Shown piece after piece: positions 33,380-41,546 of a DNA stretch of 64,000 bases. The stretch is from Streptomyces achromogenes (GTDB lineage Bacteria; Actinomycetota; Actinomycetes; Streptomycetales; Streptomycetaceae), in assembly GCF_030816715.1 (NCBI RefSeq), contig NZ_JAUSYH010000001.1, positions 8,742,001 through 8,806,000 of the forward strand, given 5' to 3'. The position numbers and the translations under genes are program-made. Numbering within the stretch: position 1 is the first letter of the stretch; the number at the start of each line of letters is the position of its first letter. The notes beneath the pieces are model-generated. The model made no database searches, was not told the DNA's origin, and worked only from the letters and a program-made list of their open reading frames with translations.

Positions 33380-34960
33380 TCACCCGCAGATGAGCCGGAA
33401 TCCCGCGAAGTCCGCCGAGAACGCCGCGTCCACCAGATCCACCGCATGGATGCCGGCCATCGAACCGGTGAAGCGAAGCTTCGAGCCGTGGTCGTCGGAG
33501 AGCTTGCTGAAGTCCAATGGCCCGCCGATCGCGATACGTTGCCCGTTGCGCACGTACCAGAACCGGGCCTCGCCCCCATTGACCGTCACGCCCAGCGTCA
33601 CCGCGTTCCCGGCCTCGATGTCCGCGTCGGCCACCACGCGCGTGCCGGCCTCGTCGCGCTCCACGAGACGCAGCACCGTGCGGCCGCCGCCGCGCCACTG
33701 CTGCCCGCTCTGCTCCTCACCCTCGGCTTCCGCCCAGGTCAGGTCCAGACTCAGATGGGCTTCGGTGTTGTACCAGAGCACCAGTCCGGCGGCCTGTGTG
33801 AAGGTCTCCGGCCGCGCCTCGACGGTGACCTGGGCCTGCGCCCGGTGCTCGGTGATGCGCTGGGCCAGCAGACTGTGCGCCCAGCGGGATTCAGGACCGT
33901 GGCGACCGCGCAGCCGGATCCAGCCGGGCCGTGTGTCGGCGTCGGCCCAGGACGGGTCGGGGGCGCCCCGCAGGGAACTCCACGGCCAGCCCAATCCCTC
34001 GGCGGGCGCGGCCACGAGAGGGTGCGGACGCGTCGGTACGTCGACCTCGACCGCAGGATGGTGACCCCCGTGCGCCAACCTGGGCCACCCCTGCGCGTCC
34101 CACACCACCCGTTGGATGGCCGTCTCCCTGCCCAGCGTGCAGCGCGGGCCGGCCGCCCTACCCAGCGGACGCGCCGTGAGATGACTCAACACCCAACTGT
34201 CATCAGACAGTTGGAGCAGTTCACCGTGTCCGGCCTTCTGCAGAGGCAGCGAGGGGTCGTCCCGCGACGTCAGCAGTGGGCGGTCGTCGAGTTCGTACGG
34301 GCCGGTGAGCGCGCGGCTGCGGGCCACGCGCACGCCGTGCTCGAAACCCGTACCGCCCTCCGCGAGTGCGAGGTGGTACCAGTGGTCGCGGAACACCAGC
34401 TTCGGTCCCTCGACAAGCCTTTCGTGCTGCAGCAGCAAGTGGGTGCCACCGACCGGGTTCAGCGTCTTCCGGTCCAGCTCGGTCAGGACGATCCCGGCGA
34501 ACCGGCGTCCACCCGGTCGGTGGTCGTTTTGCAGGTTGAGCAACCACAGCCGGCCCTCGTGATGAAAGAGCGCGGGGTCGAAACCGTGGCTAGCGACCCG
34601 CCGCGGCGCGGACCAGGGGCCGTCGACCTCGGTGGCGGTGCTGACATACGTGTCCGCGTCGAAGTACGGCGTCCCCACCGACCGAACGATCGCGTACACC
34701 ACCCAGAAACGCTCGCCGTCCCAGCTCAGCGATGGGGCCCAGACGCCGCCCGAGTCGGGCACCCCGGCCAGACAGCCGCCGGGGACGGCCCCGCGCACAT
34801 GGCCCGCATACTCCCAGTGGGCGAGGTCGCGGGAGCGGTGGACGGGGATGGTCGGGAACCACTCGAAGGAACTCGTCGCCACGTAGTACCAGTCGCCGAC
34901 CCGGACGATCGAGGGGTCGGGGGCGAAACCGCGGATGACGGGGTTGTGCAGCACGGTCAC
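33380..34960 (-). CDS. GH43 beta-xylosidase-like enzyme with C-terminal beta-sandwich
   Basis: A 526-residue protein with no signal peptide, starting MTVLHNPVIRGFAPDPSIVR. The five-bladed propeller of GH43 shows the catalytic base Asp in FAPDPSIVRVGDWYYVATSS, the pKa-modulating Asp in HGFDPALFHHEGRLWLLN, and the acid Glu in RLVEGPKLVFRDHWYHLA. WFPTIPVHRSRDLAHWEYAG is typical of the xylosidase subfamily (GH43_11). Residues from about 330 form the concanavalin-like GH43 C-terminal domain (ITEHRAQAQVTVEARPETFT, AAGLVLWYNTEAHLSLDLTW). It would cut xylo- or arabinoxylo-oligosaccharides in the cytoplasm. Last gene of a four-gene unit after the ABC transporter genes, 22 bases beyond the second permease. 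Confidence 0.92.
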   Translation of the reverse strand: MTVLHNPVIRGFAPDPSIVRVGDWYYVATSSFEWFPTIPVHRSRDLAHWEYAGHVRGAVPGGCLAGVPDSGGVWAPSLSWDGERFWVVYAIVRSVGTPYFDADTYVSTATEVDGPWSAPRRVASHGFDPALFHHEGRLWLLNLQNDHRPGGRRFAGIVLTELDRKTLNPVGGTHLLLQHERLVEGPKLVFRDHWYHLALAEGGTGFEHGVRVARSRALTGPYELDDRPLLTSRDDPSLPLQKAGHGELLQLSDDSWVLSHLTARPLGRAAGPRCTLGRETAIQRVVWDAQGWPRLAHGGHHPAVEVDVPTRPHPLVAAPAEGLGWPWSSLRGAPDPSWADADTRPGWIRLRGRHGPESRWAHSLLAQRITEHRAQAQVTVEARPETFTQAAGLVLWYNTEAHLSLDLTWAEAEGEEQSGQQWRGGGRTVLRLVERDEAGTRVVADADIEAGNAVTLGVTVNGGEARFWYVRNGQRIAIGGPLDFSKLSDDHGSKLRFTGSMAGIHAVDLVDAAFSADFAGFRLICG

Positions 34961-34982
34961 GTGAAGTCTCCTGGTACGGGGC

Positions 34983-35888
34983 TCACTTGAGAGCCCCCAA
35001 CGTGACGCCGCTCCGCCAGTACCGCCGCATCGCGACCATCATGATCGCCATCGGCACGATGGAAAGCAGCGCACCGGTCAGGACGAGACCGGTGAGGTCG
35101 ACGCCGGATTCCAGGCGCTTGCCGGACCAGTTGTACAGGCCCAGGTTCAGTGTCCAGTTCTCCTCGCCGCGCAGCACGGTGAGGGGGAGGAAGAAGGCGT
35201 TCCATGTGTTGACGAACGCCAGCAGGAAGACCGTCGCGCCGCCCGTGGTCATCATCCGCAGCACGATGCTGAAGAAGATGCGCAGTTCGCCGGCGCCGTC
35301 GATCCGGGCGGCTTCCAGGAGCTCGTACGGAATCGTCGCCTCGGTGTAGACCTTCGCGAGATAGACGCTGAAGGGGTTGATCAGGCAGGGCACCAGCATC
35401 GCCCAGGGCGTGTCCACCCAACCGATCTCCGAGAACAGCAGGTAGAGGGGAAGGGTGAGCAGCGCGATCGGGATCAGGAACGAGCCGACCACGCACGCGA
35501 ACACCAGATTGCGCCCCGGGAACTGGAAGCGCGCCAGGCCGTAGCCCGTCAGCAGCGCGAGCAGGGTGCCGCCGAGCGAGCCGACACCCGCGTACAGGAA
35601 CGAGTTGGCGGTCCAGCGCAGGAAGATGCCGTCCTCATAGGTGAACAGCTGATGCAGGTTGGTCCACAGGTGCCAGCCTGAGAACCAGAGGCCGTTCGAC
35701 TGGTACAGGCCCGTGCGGTCCTTCGTCGAGGCGACGAGCAGCCACCACACCGGGAACAGGCTGTACATGCTGGCCAGCACCAGACCCAGCAGGAGGAACC
35801 GCTGGCCGCCGCGGGTGCGGGCGGCGGCGTCGGGGCGGCCGAGGCGTCGGACAGTGCGCGGCTCGGCGCGCTCCTCGATGAGCGTCAT
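34983..35888 (-). CDS. carbohydrate ABC transporter permease, MalG type
   Basis: A 301-residue protein starting MTLIEERAEPRTVRRLGRPD at 35888; the stop of the MalF-type gene overlaps by one base (TGATG). Six membrane segments follow a cytoplasmic N-tail. The EAA loop that docks the ATPase reads YELLEAARIDGAGELRIFFS near residue 205. NTWNAFFLPLTVL and the terminal YWRSGVTLGALK are usual for CUT1 permeases. No ATPase gene is present in the unit, so a shared MsiK-type ATPase elsewhere is expected, as in other streptomycete sugar importers. Works with the neighbouring MalF-type permease and lipoprotein. Confidence 0.93.
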   Translation of the reverse strand: MTLIEERAEPRTVRRLGRPDAAARTRGGQRFLLLGLVLASMYSLFPVWWLLVASTKDRTGLYQSNGLWFSGWHLWTNLHQLFTYEDGIFLRWTANSFLYAGVGSLGGTLLALLTGYGLARFQFPGRNLVFACVVGSFLIPIALLTLPLYLLFSEIGWVDTPWAMLVPCLINPFSVYLAKVYTEATIPYELLEAARIDGAGELRIFFSIVLRMMTTGGATVFLLAFVNTWNAFFLPLTVLRGEENWTLNLGLYNWSGKRLESGVDLTGLVLTGALLSIVPMAIMMVAMRRYWRSGVTLGALK

Positions 35889-36772
35889 CAGTCGGCCTCC
35901 TTCGCGGTCAGTCGGTAGAAGAGGAACGAGGCGACGCCGAGGACCAGCGCGAGCAGCACCGAAAGGGCCGCGGCGTAGTGGTAGTTGCCGGCGTTGAAGG
36001 CCTGGTTGTAGATGATCATGATCGGAGTGAAGCCGTCGCTGACCGTCTGTGGGGTGATGTTCCGGAACAGTGCGGGCTCGTTGAAGATCTGCAGCATCTG
36101 GATGATGGAGAGCATGCCGGTGAGTACCAGCGCGCCCCGGACGAACGGGATCTTGATGCTGAGCGCGATCCGCAGCTCGGAGGCGCCGTCGAGGCGCGCG
36201 GCCTCGAACAGCTCGCGCGGGACGCCCTGGAGCGCAGAGTAGATGATCACCATGTTGTAGCCGACCCCGTGCCAGGTGAGCAGGTTGCCGATGGACGGCC
36301 ACACCATCGACGGCGCGAAGAAGTTCCAGTCGAATCCGAAGACCTTGCCGAAGGGGGTCAGCGGCCCGACGTCGGGGCTGTAGAGGTTGATCCACACCAG
36401 GGCGGCGACCACGCCCGGGATCATGTAGGGCACGAGGAGGAGGATGCGGAAGCGGCCCGCGACCTTGGAGGTGAGCGCGTCCAGGAACAGCGCCAGGACC
36501 AGGCTGACGACGAGCATCACCGGGATCTGCACGCAGGCGAACAGCACCACCCGCAGGACCGAGCCCATGAACGCCGAGTCGGTCACGCCGTGCCGGTAGT
36601 TGTCCAGCCCGGCGAACGTCTCGGTGGAGCCACCGAGCCCCAGCCCCGACTGCTGCTCGCGGTACAGCGACTCGTAGACCGCGTAGCCGATCGGGAGCAG
36701 GTAGAGAAACACGAAGCCGAGCTGGAAGGGCACGGTGAAGGCGGCGCCCTTCCAGCGTTGGGAGCGGATCAT
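35888..36772 (-). CDS. carbohydrate ABC transporter permease, MalF type
   Basis: A 294-residue protein starting MIRSQRWKGAAFTVPFQLGF. Six transmembrane helices, the first at residues 14-32, and the EAA loop RELFEAARLDGASELRIALS near residue 205 define a MalF-type CUT1 permease. It lies 19 bases downstream of the binding-protein gene and overlaps the MalG-type gene by one base, so all are co-transcribed. The partner permease, lipoprotein and GH43 enzyme indicate import of xylan- or hemicellulose-derived oligosaccharides. Confidence 0.93.
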   Translation of the reverse strand: MIRSQRWKGAAFTVPFQLGFVFLYLLPIGYAVYESLYREQQSGLGLGGSTETFAGLDNYRHGVTDSAFMGSVLRVVLFACVQIPVMLVVSLVLALFLDALTSKVAGRFRILLLVPYMIPGVVAALVWINLYSPDVGPLTPFGKVFGFDWNFFAPSMVWPSIGNLLTWHGVGYNMVIIYSALQGVPRELFEAARLDGASELRIALSIKIPFVRGALVLTGMLSIIQMLQIFNEPALFRNITPQTVSDGFTPIMIIYNQAFNAGNYHYAAALSVLLALVLGVASFLFYRLTAKEAD

Positions 36773-36791
36773 CGTCCGTCGCCCTCTGCCT

Positions 36792-38126
36792 CTAGCCCTT
36801 GACGCTGATGCCGCGGGACTTCAGGTCCTGGACCGTCCACTGCTGCATGTGCGCGAGCAGATCGGTGACCTTCTCCTGCTTGTTGACCACCTTCGCCCAA
36901 CCGGCCTGCATCTCCGAGAACATGGCGGTCCAGTTCGGACCGAAGGTCCAGTCCGTGGTCACGGTGCTCAGGCTGTCCGTGACGACCTTCTGGGCCGGCT
37001 GGTAGTTCTTGCCGAGCAGCTTGTCGGAGATGGACCCGGCGACGTAGGACTGGTTGTCGGCGAGCGCGGGGAACACGCCGTTGCCGGTCGTCGGACTGGA
37101 CATCGTCTTGACCGCGCCGGCGTCGGTGGACATCCACAGCGCCGCCTGTGCGGCCTGCTCCTGGTTCGTGCACTGCTTGGTCACCAGCGTGACACTGCCG
37201 GTGAGGTTGGTGCCGGCCGGGGTTCTGGCCGCCTCGCCCTGGAACGTGGGCCAGGGCGAGAGGGCCCACTTGCCGAAGGACTTGGTGAAGTTCTGCGCCA
37301 TGCCGGCCATCTGCCAGGTGGAGATCTGCCGGGTCGCGGTGGCGCCGTTGTCGTAGTTGCGCTGCACGGCCGCGTAGTCCGCGAACGACAGTGTGGAGTT
37401 CAGGTCGTTGTCGATGACGTCCTGGATCACCTTGGCGGCCTTGAGCGTCCCGGCGTCCTGGAAGGCCACCTTCCAGGAGTTGCCGTCGATCGCGTACCAG
37501 TGAGCGCCAGCCTGCATGGCCAGCACCTCCAGGGTGCTCGGGTCCTCACCGGCGTAGTTGGTGATCTTGACGCCGTGCTTCTTCAGCTCCTTGCCCGCCG
37601 CTATGAAGTCGTCCCAGGTGGCGGGCGGCTTGATGCCGTACTTCTCGAAGACGTCGGTGCGGTAGATCGTGAAGTTCGGCGACGAGCTGGTCGGGACGCC
37701 GTAGGTTCTGTCCTGCACCTGCGCGCTCGCCCACGCGCCGGGGTTGAACTTGCCCTTGGCGGCGTCGACGTACTGGGAGACGTCGGCGAGAGCACCCTGC
37801 GAGACCCAACTGGTCACGTACTCGGCGGTGTTCTGCACCAGGCACGGCGCGTTGCCTGCCTTGACCGCATTGGTCAGCTGCTTCTGCATCGTCAACTGGT
37901 CGGTGACCTTGGTGTACTTGATCTTGATGTCCTTGTGTGAGGCGTTGAACGCCGTCACGACGGCCTCCTGGCCGTTGGCCCAGCCCCAGAAGGGCAGGGT
38001 GACCGGCCCGGACGACTTGGCGTCGGCCCCCGAGCCGGATCCGCCGCAGGCGGAGAGCAGGCCGGTGAGCGCGAGACCCGCGACGGCGGCGTGGGCGAAC
38101 CTTCTCCGGGGGCTGGTGAAGTTCAT
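36792..38126 (-). CDS. sugar-binding lipoprotein of the ABC transporter
   Basis: A 444-residue protein starting MNFTSPRRRFAHAAVAGLAL. The lipobox LTGLLSACGG places the modified Cys near residue 27, after which a Gly/Ser linker tethers the protein to the outer face of the membrane. The family-1 solute-binding fold shows TLPFWGWANGQEAVVTAFNA, the inner strand RTYGVPTSSSPNFTIYRTDV, KPPATWDDFIAAGKEL and ISTWQMAGMAQNF. Aromatic residues (WGWAN, HWYAIDGNSW) probably stack on the sugar. First gene of the transporter/GH43 unit. Two LacI-type boxes lie within 270 bases upstream. Confidence 0.93.
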   Translation of the reverse strand: MNFTSPRRRFAHAAVAGLALTGLLSACGGSGSGADAKSSGPVTLPFWGWANGQEAVVTAFNASHKDIKIKYTKVTDQLTMQKQLTNAVKAGNAPCLVQNTAEYVTSWVSQGALADVSQYVDAAKGKFNPGAWASAQVQDRTYGVPTSSSPNFTIYRTDVFEKYGIKPPATWDDFIAAGKELKKHGVKITNYAGEDPSTLEVLAMQAGAHWYAIDGNSWKVAFQDAGTLKAAKVIQDVIDNDLNSTLSFADYAAVQRNYDNGATATRQISTWQMAGMAQNFTKSFGKWALSPWPTFQGEAARTPAGTNLTGSVTLVTKQCTNQEQAAQAALWMSTDAGAVKTMSSPTTGNGVFPALADNQSYVAGSISDKLLGKNYQPAQKVVTDSLSTVTTDWTFGPNWTAMFSEMQAGWAKVVNKQEKVTDLLAHMQQWTVQDLKSRGISVKG

Positions 38127-38283
38127 CTGGCGTATTCCTTCGCAATGTAGGCGTCTCGCAACGACAGGACGGACGGCGCTCGGAGCCGAGAGGGCTTCGG
38201 TGGCGGGCCGGGCGTGGGGGGGGGCGGCGGAAGGGGCCGGGAACCGTCGGCTCGGGGTGGGATCCCCACAAGCGGAAGAGGTA

Positions 38284-38295
38284 GAAAGCGGTTCC
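38284..38295. promoter_or_regulatory. LacI-type operator before the ABC unit
   Basis: GAAAGCGGTTCC is an imperfect palindrome with a central CG, 158 bases upstream of the binding-protein gene. It resembles the AACCGGTT boxes at 40.8-41.2 kb. Confidence 0.55.
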
Positions 38296-38381
38296 CGTGA
38301 CGGTAGGCCGGGCGGCTTGGAAGTAGCAAGAGGTGTGGCGGGATTTGTTGAACTGGTGGGGAGTCCGGCTGATCGCAGTCA

Positions 38382-38393
38382 GTAAACGGTTAC
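38382..38393. promoter_or_regulatory. LacI-type operator before the ABC unit
   Basis: GTAAACGGTTAC has perfect GTAA/TTAC arms around ACGG. It lies between the end of the LacI gene and the start of the transporter unit. A likely target of that regulator. Confidence 0.6.
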
Positions 38394-38428
38394 GGAAACA
38401 TTGCTACCTGAGGGAGTGCGGAAGGGCG

Positions 38429-39517
38429 TCAGCGGGAGCGACGCGGCGCCTGCACGGAGTGACGTACGACGACATGCGTGCCCAGCACCAGGTGGTCGCC
38501 GTCGGCGCCCTTACGGCGTCTCGGCCCGTCCTCACGGCGGTCGGCCACCGCGCGCAGGGCGGCCCTCCCCATCTCCTCGTACGGCACGTGCACTGTGGTG
38601 AGCTGGGGCGTCAGTTGGGAAGCGAGCGGGATGTCGTCGTAGCCGACGATGGACACGTCCTCCGGGACGCGAAGCCCGGCGGCCCTCAGCGCCTGCATCG
38701 CCCCCGCCGCCACCACGTCGGTCCCCGCCAGCACCGCTGTGAAGTCCGGAGTCTCGCGCAACGCCGTCTCGACGGCGCGGTAGCCGTGCTCGTCGTCGTA
38801 CGGCCCGTGCCGCACCATGCCCGGGTCGAACGGCACGCCAAAAGCCTCGAACGCCCGCTGCGCCCCCCTCAGCCTGCCCTGAGCGGTGGTGAGTTCGGCG
38901 GGGCCGGGCAGGACGAGGACCCTGCGGTGTCCGGCCGACAGCAGGTGGCTGGCCATGGCGTAGGCGCCGCCCTCGTTGTCGTAGTCCACCGTCGTGGCCG
39001 GCACGTCGCCCTCGAGCGGCGGCCTGCCCACGAGGACCAGATGGGAGCCGGCCGCGTCCAGGGAACGGGCGAAACGTGCCATGCGCAACTGGTACTCGTC
39101 GTAGTCGTAGGCGCCGCCGAGCAGGACGACCGCCGCCACACCCTGCTGGCGCATGAGGTTGACGAGAGCGAGTTCGCGTTCCGGGTCGTCGCCCGTGGTG
39201 CCGACGAGTGACAGCCAGCCGCGGAGGCTGGCGGCGCCCTCGACCCCCTTGGCCACGTGGGCGAACGCGGCCCCGGTGATGTTGTTGATGAGGATCGCCA
39301 CGGTGGGCGTGCCGCCGCCTGCCAGCGAACGGGCGTGGGCGTTGGTGACGTAGTCCAGATCCTGGACCACCTTCATCACGCGGCGGCGCAGATCCTCCGA
39401 CACCGGATAGTTGCCGGACAGGACGCGCGAGACGCTGGCGACCGAGACGCCGGACCGCTCCGCGACGTCGCGGATGGTGGCGCGGGCGGGGTCACCGGGC
39501 GACTTGCGCTGACTCAC
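38429..39517 (-). CDS. LacI/GalR-family repressor of the sugar ABC unit
   Basis: A 362-residue protein starting MSQRKSPGDPARATIRDVAE. The helix-turn-helix is TIRDVAERSGVSVASVSRVL, with hinge VTNAHARSLAGGGTPTVAIL. The effector core has PDFTAVLAGTDVVAAGAMQA and VSIVGYDDIPLASQLTPQLT. It is upstream of and parallel to the ABC unit, with the operators in the 302-base gap. The A-A-C-C-G-type boxes before the dehydrogenase, GH28-like and GH97 genes make it a candidate regulator for all of them. The inducer is probably a sugar released by these enzymes. Confidence 0.92.
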   Translation of the reverse strand: MSQRKSPGDPARATIRDVAERSGVSVASVSRVLSGNYPVSEDLRRRVMKVVQDLDYVTNAHARSLAGGGTPTVAILINNITGAAFAHVAKGVEGAASLRGWLSLVGTTGDDPERELALVNLMRQQGVAAVVLLGGAYDYDEYQLRMARFARSLDAAGSHLVLVGRPPLEGDVPATTVDYDNEGGAYAMASHLLSAGHRRVLVLPGPAELTTAQGRLRGAQRAFEAFGVPFDPGMVRHGPYDDEHGYRAVETALRETPDFTAVLAGTDVVAAGAMQALRAAGLRVPEDVSIVGYDDIPLASQLTPQLTTVHVPYEEMGRAALRAVADRREDGPRRRKGADGDHLVLGTHVVVRHSVQAPRRSR

Positions 39518-39727
39518 CGGAGGGCTCCTTGGATGGGGCGACGGGCCTGGGTGACGGAACCGTATCCCACCGGTTCGGGGTGGGTCGGGGGCTGTGGACT
39601 GGCGTGGGCTTTCGTGTGGTCGGCTGACGTCGTCCTTTGTCGGGAGTGTACTGAATGTCCGGCCCGGTCGAGGCGGGTGGGTGCGAGCCGTCGGCGCGGT
39701 GCGGGGGCGGCTCGGCCCGCGGCGTGC

Positions 39728-40741
39728 TCATGCGGCACGGGCCAGGTCCGTGTGCCGTACCTCATGGAGGAGGGGGAGGTCCGAGGCCAGGCGTTCCAGT
39801 TCCTCCGTCACGATGCGGCCGAGGCGTTCCAGTTCGTTGCCGAGCGAGCCCGCGATGTGCGGGGTGAGGAAGACGTTGGGCAGGCGGTACAGCGGGGAGC
39901 CCGGGGGGAGCGGTTCGGGTTCGGTGACGTCGAGGACGGCGTGAAGGCGGCCGGAGACCAGTTCGCCCACGAGTGCGTCGGGGTCGATCAGTGCGCCGCG
40001 GGAGGTGTTGATCAACACGCCGCCGTCCCGGATGAGGGCCAGTCGATCCGCGTCAAGCATCCGGTAGGTCTCCGGGATGTCGGGCGCGTGCAGCGACACG
40101 ATGTCGCTGGACCTCAACAGGTCCTCCAGCGACAGCAGTTCGGCCCCCAGCGATGCCGCCTCGGCGGAGCTCACGTAGGGGTCGTGCAGCAGGATCGTGA
40201 AGTCGAACGGACGGAGCAGTTCCAGCAGGCGGCGGCCCACGCGCGAGGCGCCGATGATCCCGATGCGGCGGCCGACGTTGCCGGTGGCGGCGGTCTCGGC
40301 CGGGGACGGGTGGGTGTGGGTGGCGCGGAAGCGCTCGCGGTGGGCGAAGGTGTCCTTGCCGGCGAGCAGGATCATGGCGAGGGTGTACTCCGCGACCGGC
40401 AGGGCGTTGGCGGTCACCGCGCTGGACACGGTGATCCCGCGCTCCCACAGGGCATCGCCGACGAGGGAGCGGACGGAGCCGGCGGCGTGCAGGACGGTGC
40501 GCAGGCGTGGGGCGGCGGCCAGGAGATCTGCGTCCAGGCGGGGGCAGCCCCAGCCGGTGATCAGGACCTCGGCGTCGGCGAGGGCCGGCGCGGCCGAGGG
40601 ATCCGCGAAGTCCCGTACCACGAGGGCCGGGTCGAGGGCGGACGCCTGCCTCAGCCGGGCCAGGAGCGGCGGGGGGAAGAGCAGGGGGAGGTGGACCGGA
40701 TCGATCGCGAACACGGCCCTGGGTGGCTGAGCGCTGGGCAT
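39728..40741 (-). CDS. D-2-hydroxyacid dehydrogenase family protein
   Basis: A 337-residue protein from ATG 40741 (MPSAQPPRAVFAIDPVHLPL) with AGGAGAG before it; the longer open frame crosses the operators. The NAD-binding motif is RRIGIIGASRVGRRLLELL. Catalytic residues are Arg in GGVLINTSRGALID, Glu in LDVTEPEPLPPGS and His in LTPHIAGSLGNELER. DVLRSS-like segment LLRSSDIVSLHAPDIPETYR is typical. It reduces or oxidises a 2-hydroxy acid, perhaps hydroxypyruvate or a sugar acid. Palindromic LacI-type boxes directly upstream tie it to the neighbouring polysaccharide genes. Confidence 0.9.
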   Translation of the reverse strand: MPSAQPPRAVFAIDPVHLPLLFPPPLLARLRQASALDPALVVRDFADPSAAPALADAEVLITGWGCPRLDADLLAAAPRLRTVLHAAGSVRSLVGDALWERGITVSSAVTANALPVAEYTLAMILLAGKDTFAHRERFRATHTHPSPAETAATGNVGRRIGIIGASRVGRRLLELLRPFDFTILLHDPYVSSAEAASLGAELLSLEDLLRSSDIVSLHAPDIPETYRMLDADRLALIRDGGVLINTSRGALIDPDALVGELVSGRLHAVLDVTEPEPLPPGSPLYRLPNVFLTPHIAGSLGNELERLGRIVTEELERLASDLPLLHEVRHTDLARAA

Positions 40742-40809
40742 GGCTCTCCTGGGGTGGGAGGCAAGGGGGCGAGTGGGGGCGACAGGCAGTGGGTGCTCGA
40801 GAGGGGAGT

Positions 40810-40834
40810 AGAAACCGTTTCTGAAAGCGCGTTC
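40810..40834. promoter_or_regulatory. paired LacI-type operators before the dehydrogenase
   Basis: AGAAACCGTTTCT (40810-40822) is a near-perfect palindrome, directly followed by GAAAGCGCGTTC (40823-40834). Both have a GAAA half-site with a central CG. They lie about 70-95 bases upstream of the leftward dehydrogenase start. Confidence 0.7.
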
Positions 40835-40944
40835 TACCGTATGACCGACGAGGGGGCCGGTCAATCGTGTGGTGGGGGCGGATGAAGGTCAAAGGCATGG
40901 TGCTGCCTGATGCGCGGTGCCGGGCACCGGTCCCGTGCGAGATC

Positions 40945-40958
40945 GGAAACCGGTTACT
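40945..40958. promoter_or_regulatory. LacI-type operator in the divergent region
   Basis: GGAAACCGGTTACT carries the core AACCGGTT, a perfect 8-bp palindrome, between the dehydrogenase and the GH28-like gene. Confidence 0.65.
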
Positions 40959-41029
40959 TCGATCTGTCTCGCGATACGGGTGAGGGTCCCATCGGCACGG
41001 GCACAGGGCTGTGTTTCTGCTGGCCGGCA

Positions 41030-41043
41030 GGCAACCGGTTGTC
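41030..41043. promoter_or_regulatory. LacI-type operator in the divergent region
   Basis: GGCAACCGGTTGTC contains the perfect 10-bp palindrome CAACCGGTTG. It shares its core with the sites at 40945 and 41163. Confidence 0.6.
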
Positions 41044-41162
41044 GGGATCGGTCGGAACGCAAGGGCTGAGGCCCCTTCTTCGGCAGCTCCACAGTTTTCG
41101 AAATCACGTCCTCCCTCTTGACGCGGCGTGCGCTCGGAAGGAAGCTCCCTGCATCGCCTGTA

Positions 41163-41174
41163 GAAACCGGTTGC
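41163..41174. promoter_or_regulatory. LacI-type operator before the permease relic and GH28 unit
   Basis: GAAACCGGTTGC shares the AAACCGGTT core. It is followed by TGAAAATC, the same downstream context (TGAAA) seen after the 40810 site. It probably controls the rightward GH28/lyase unit. Confidence 0.65.
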
Positions 41175-41229
41175 TGAAAATCGCACGGCGTGCCTCGGTC
41201 ATCCCTGGGAGTGCGCGCGGGCTGATCGG

Positions 41230-41513
41230 ATCTTCCTGCCGCAGTCCAGGCCGGTCCCGGTCCCGGCCGCGAGCTTCGTGATCGCGTGCGCCTGGCGCTG
41301 ATGCGACTTCGCCGCCCCGTGCTGCTCCAGTCCAGCGACCGCACCACCCTGTCCGTCGCCGTCATGACCCCGTACGTCACCCCGAGCGGACCGCCCGTGA
41401 ACAACCTCCCGGCCGCTGTCTCGGTGCTGTGCCACGTCGTCCCGATTCCCGCTGATCTTTCTCGTCGCCCAGCGCGGCTCCGTCGCCGGAAGTCCACCAC
41501 CGGACGCAAGTAG
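41230..41513 (+). pseudogene. MalG-type ABC permease, decayed C-terminal remnant
   Basis: From 41230 one frame reads IFLPQSRPVPVPAASFVIAC then AW, the region after the EAA loop. After a shift LQSSDRTTLSVAVMTPYVTP and VNNLPAAVSVLCHVV continue, and after another PLIFLVAQRGSVAG gives the last membrane helix and the usual (F/L)(V/A)QRxxVxG ending. At least two frameshifts and a stop (41286 region) break it. It lies directly before the GH28-like gene, implying that this unit once carried its own sugar importer. Confidence 0.55.
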
Positions 41514-41546
41514 CCCTTCGTACCCCCTTGTTGCAAGGAGTCACCC

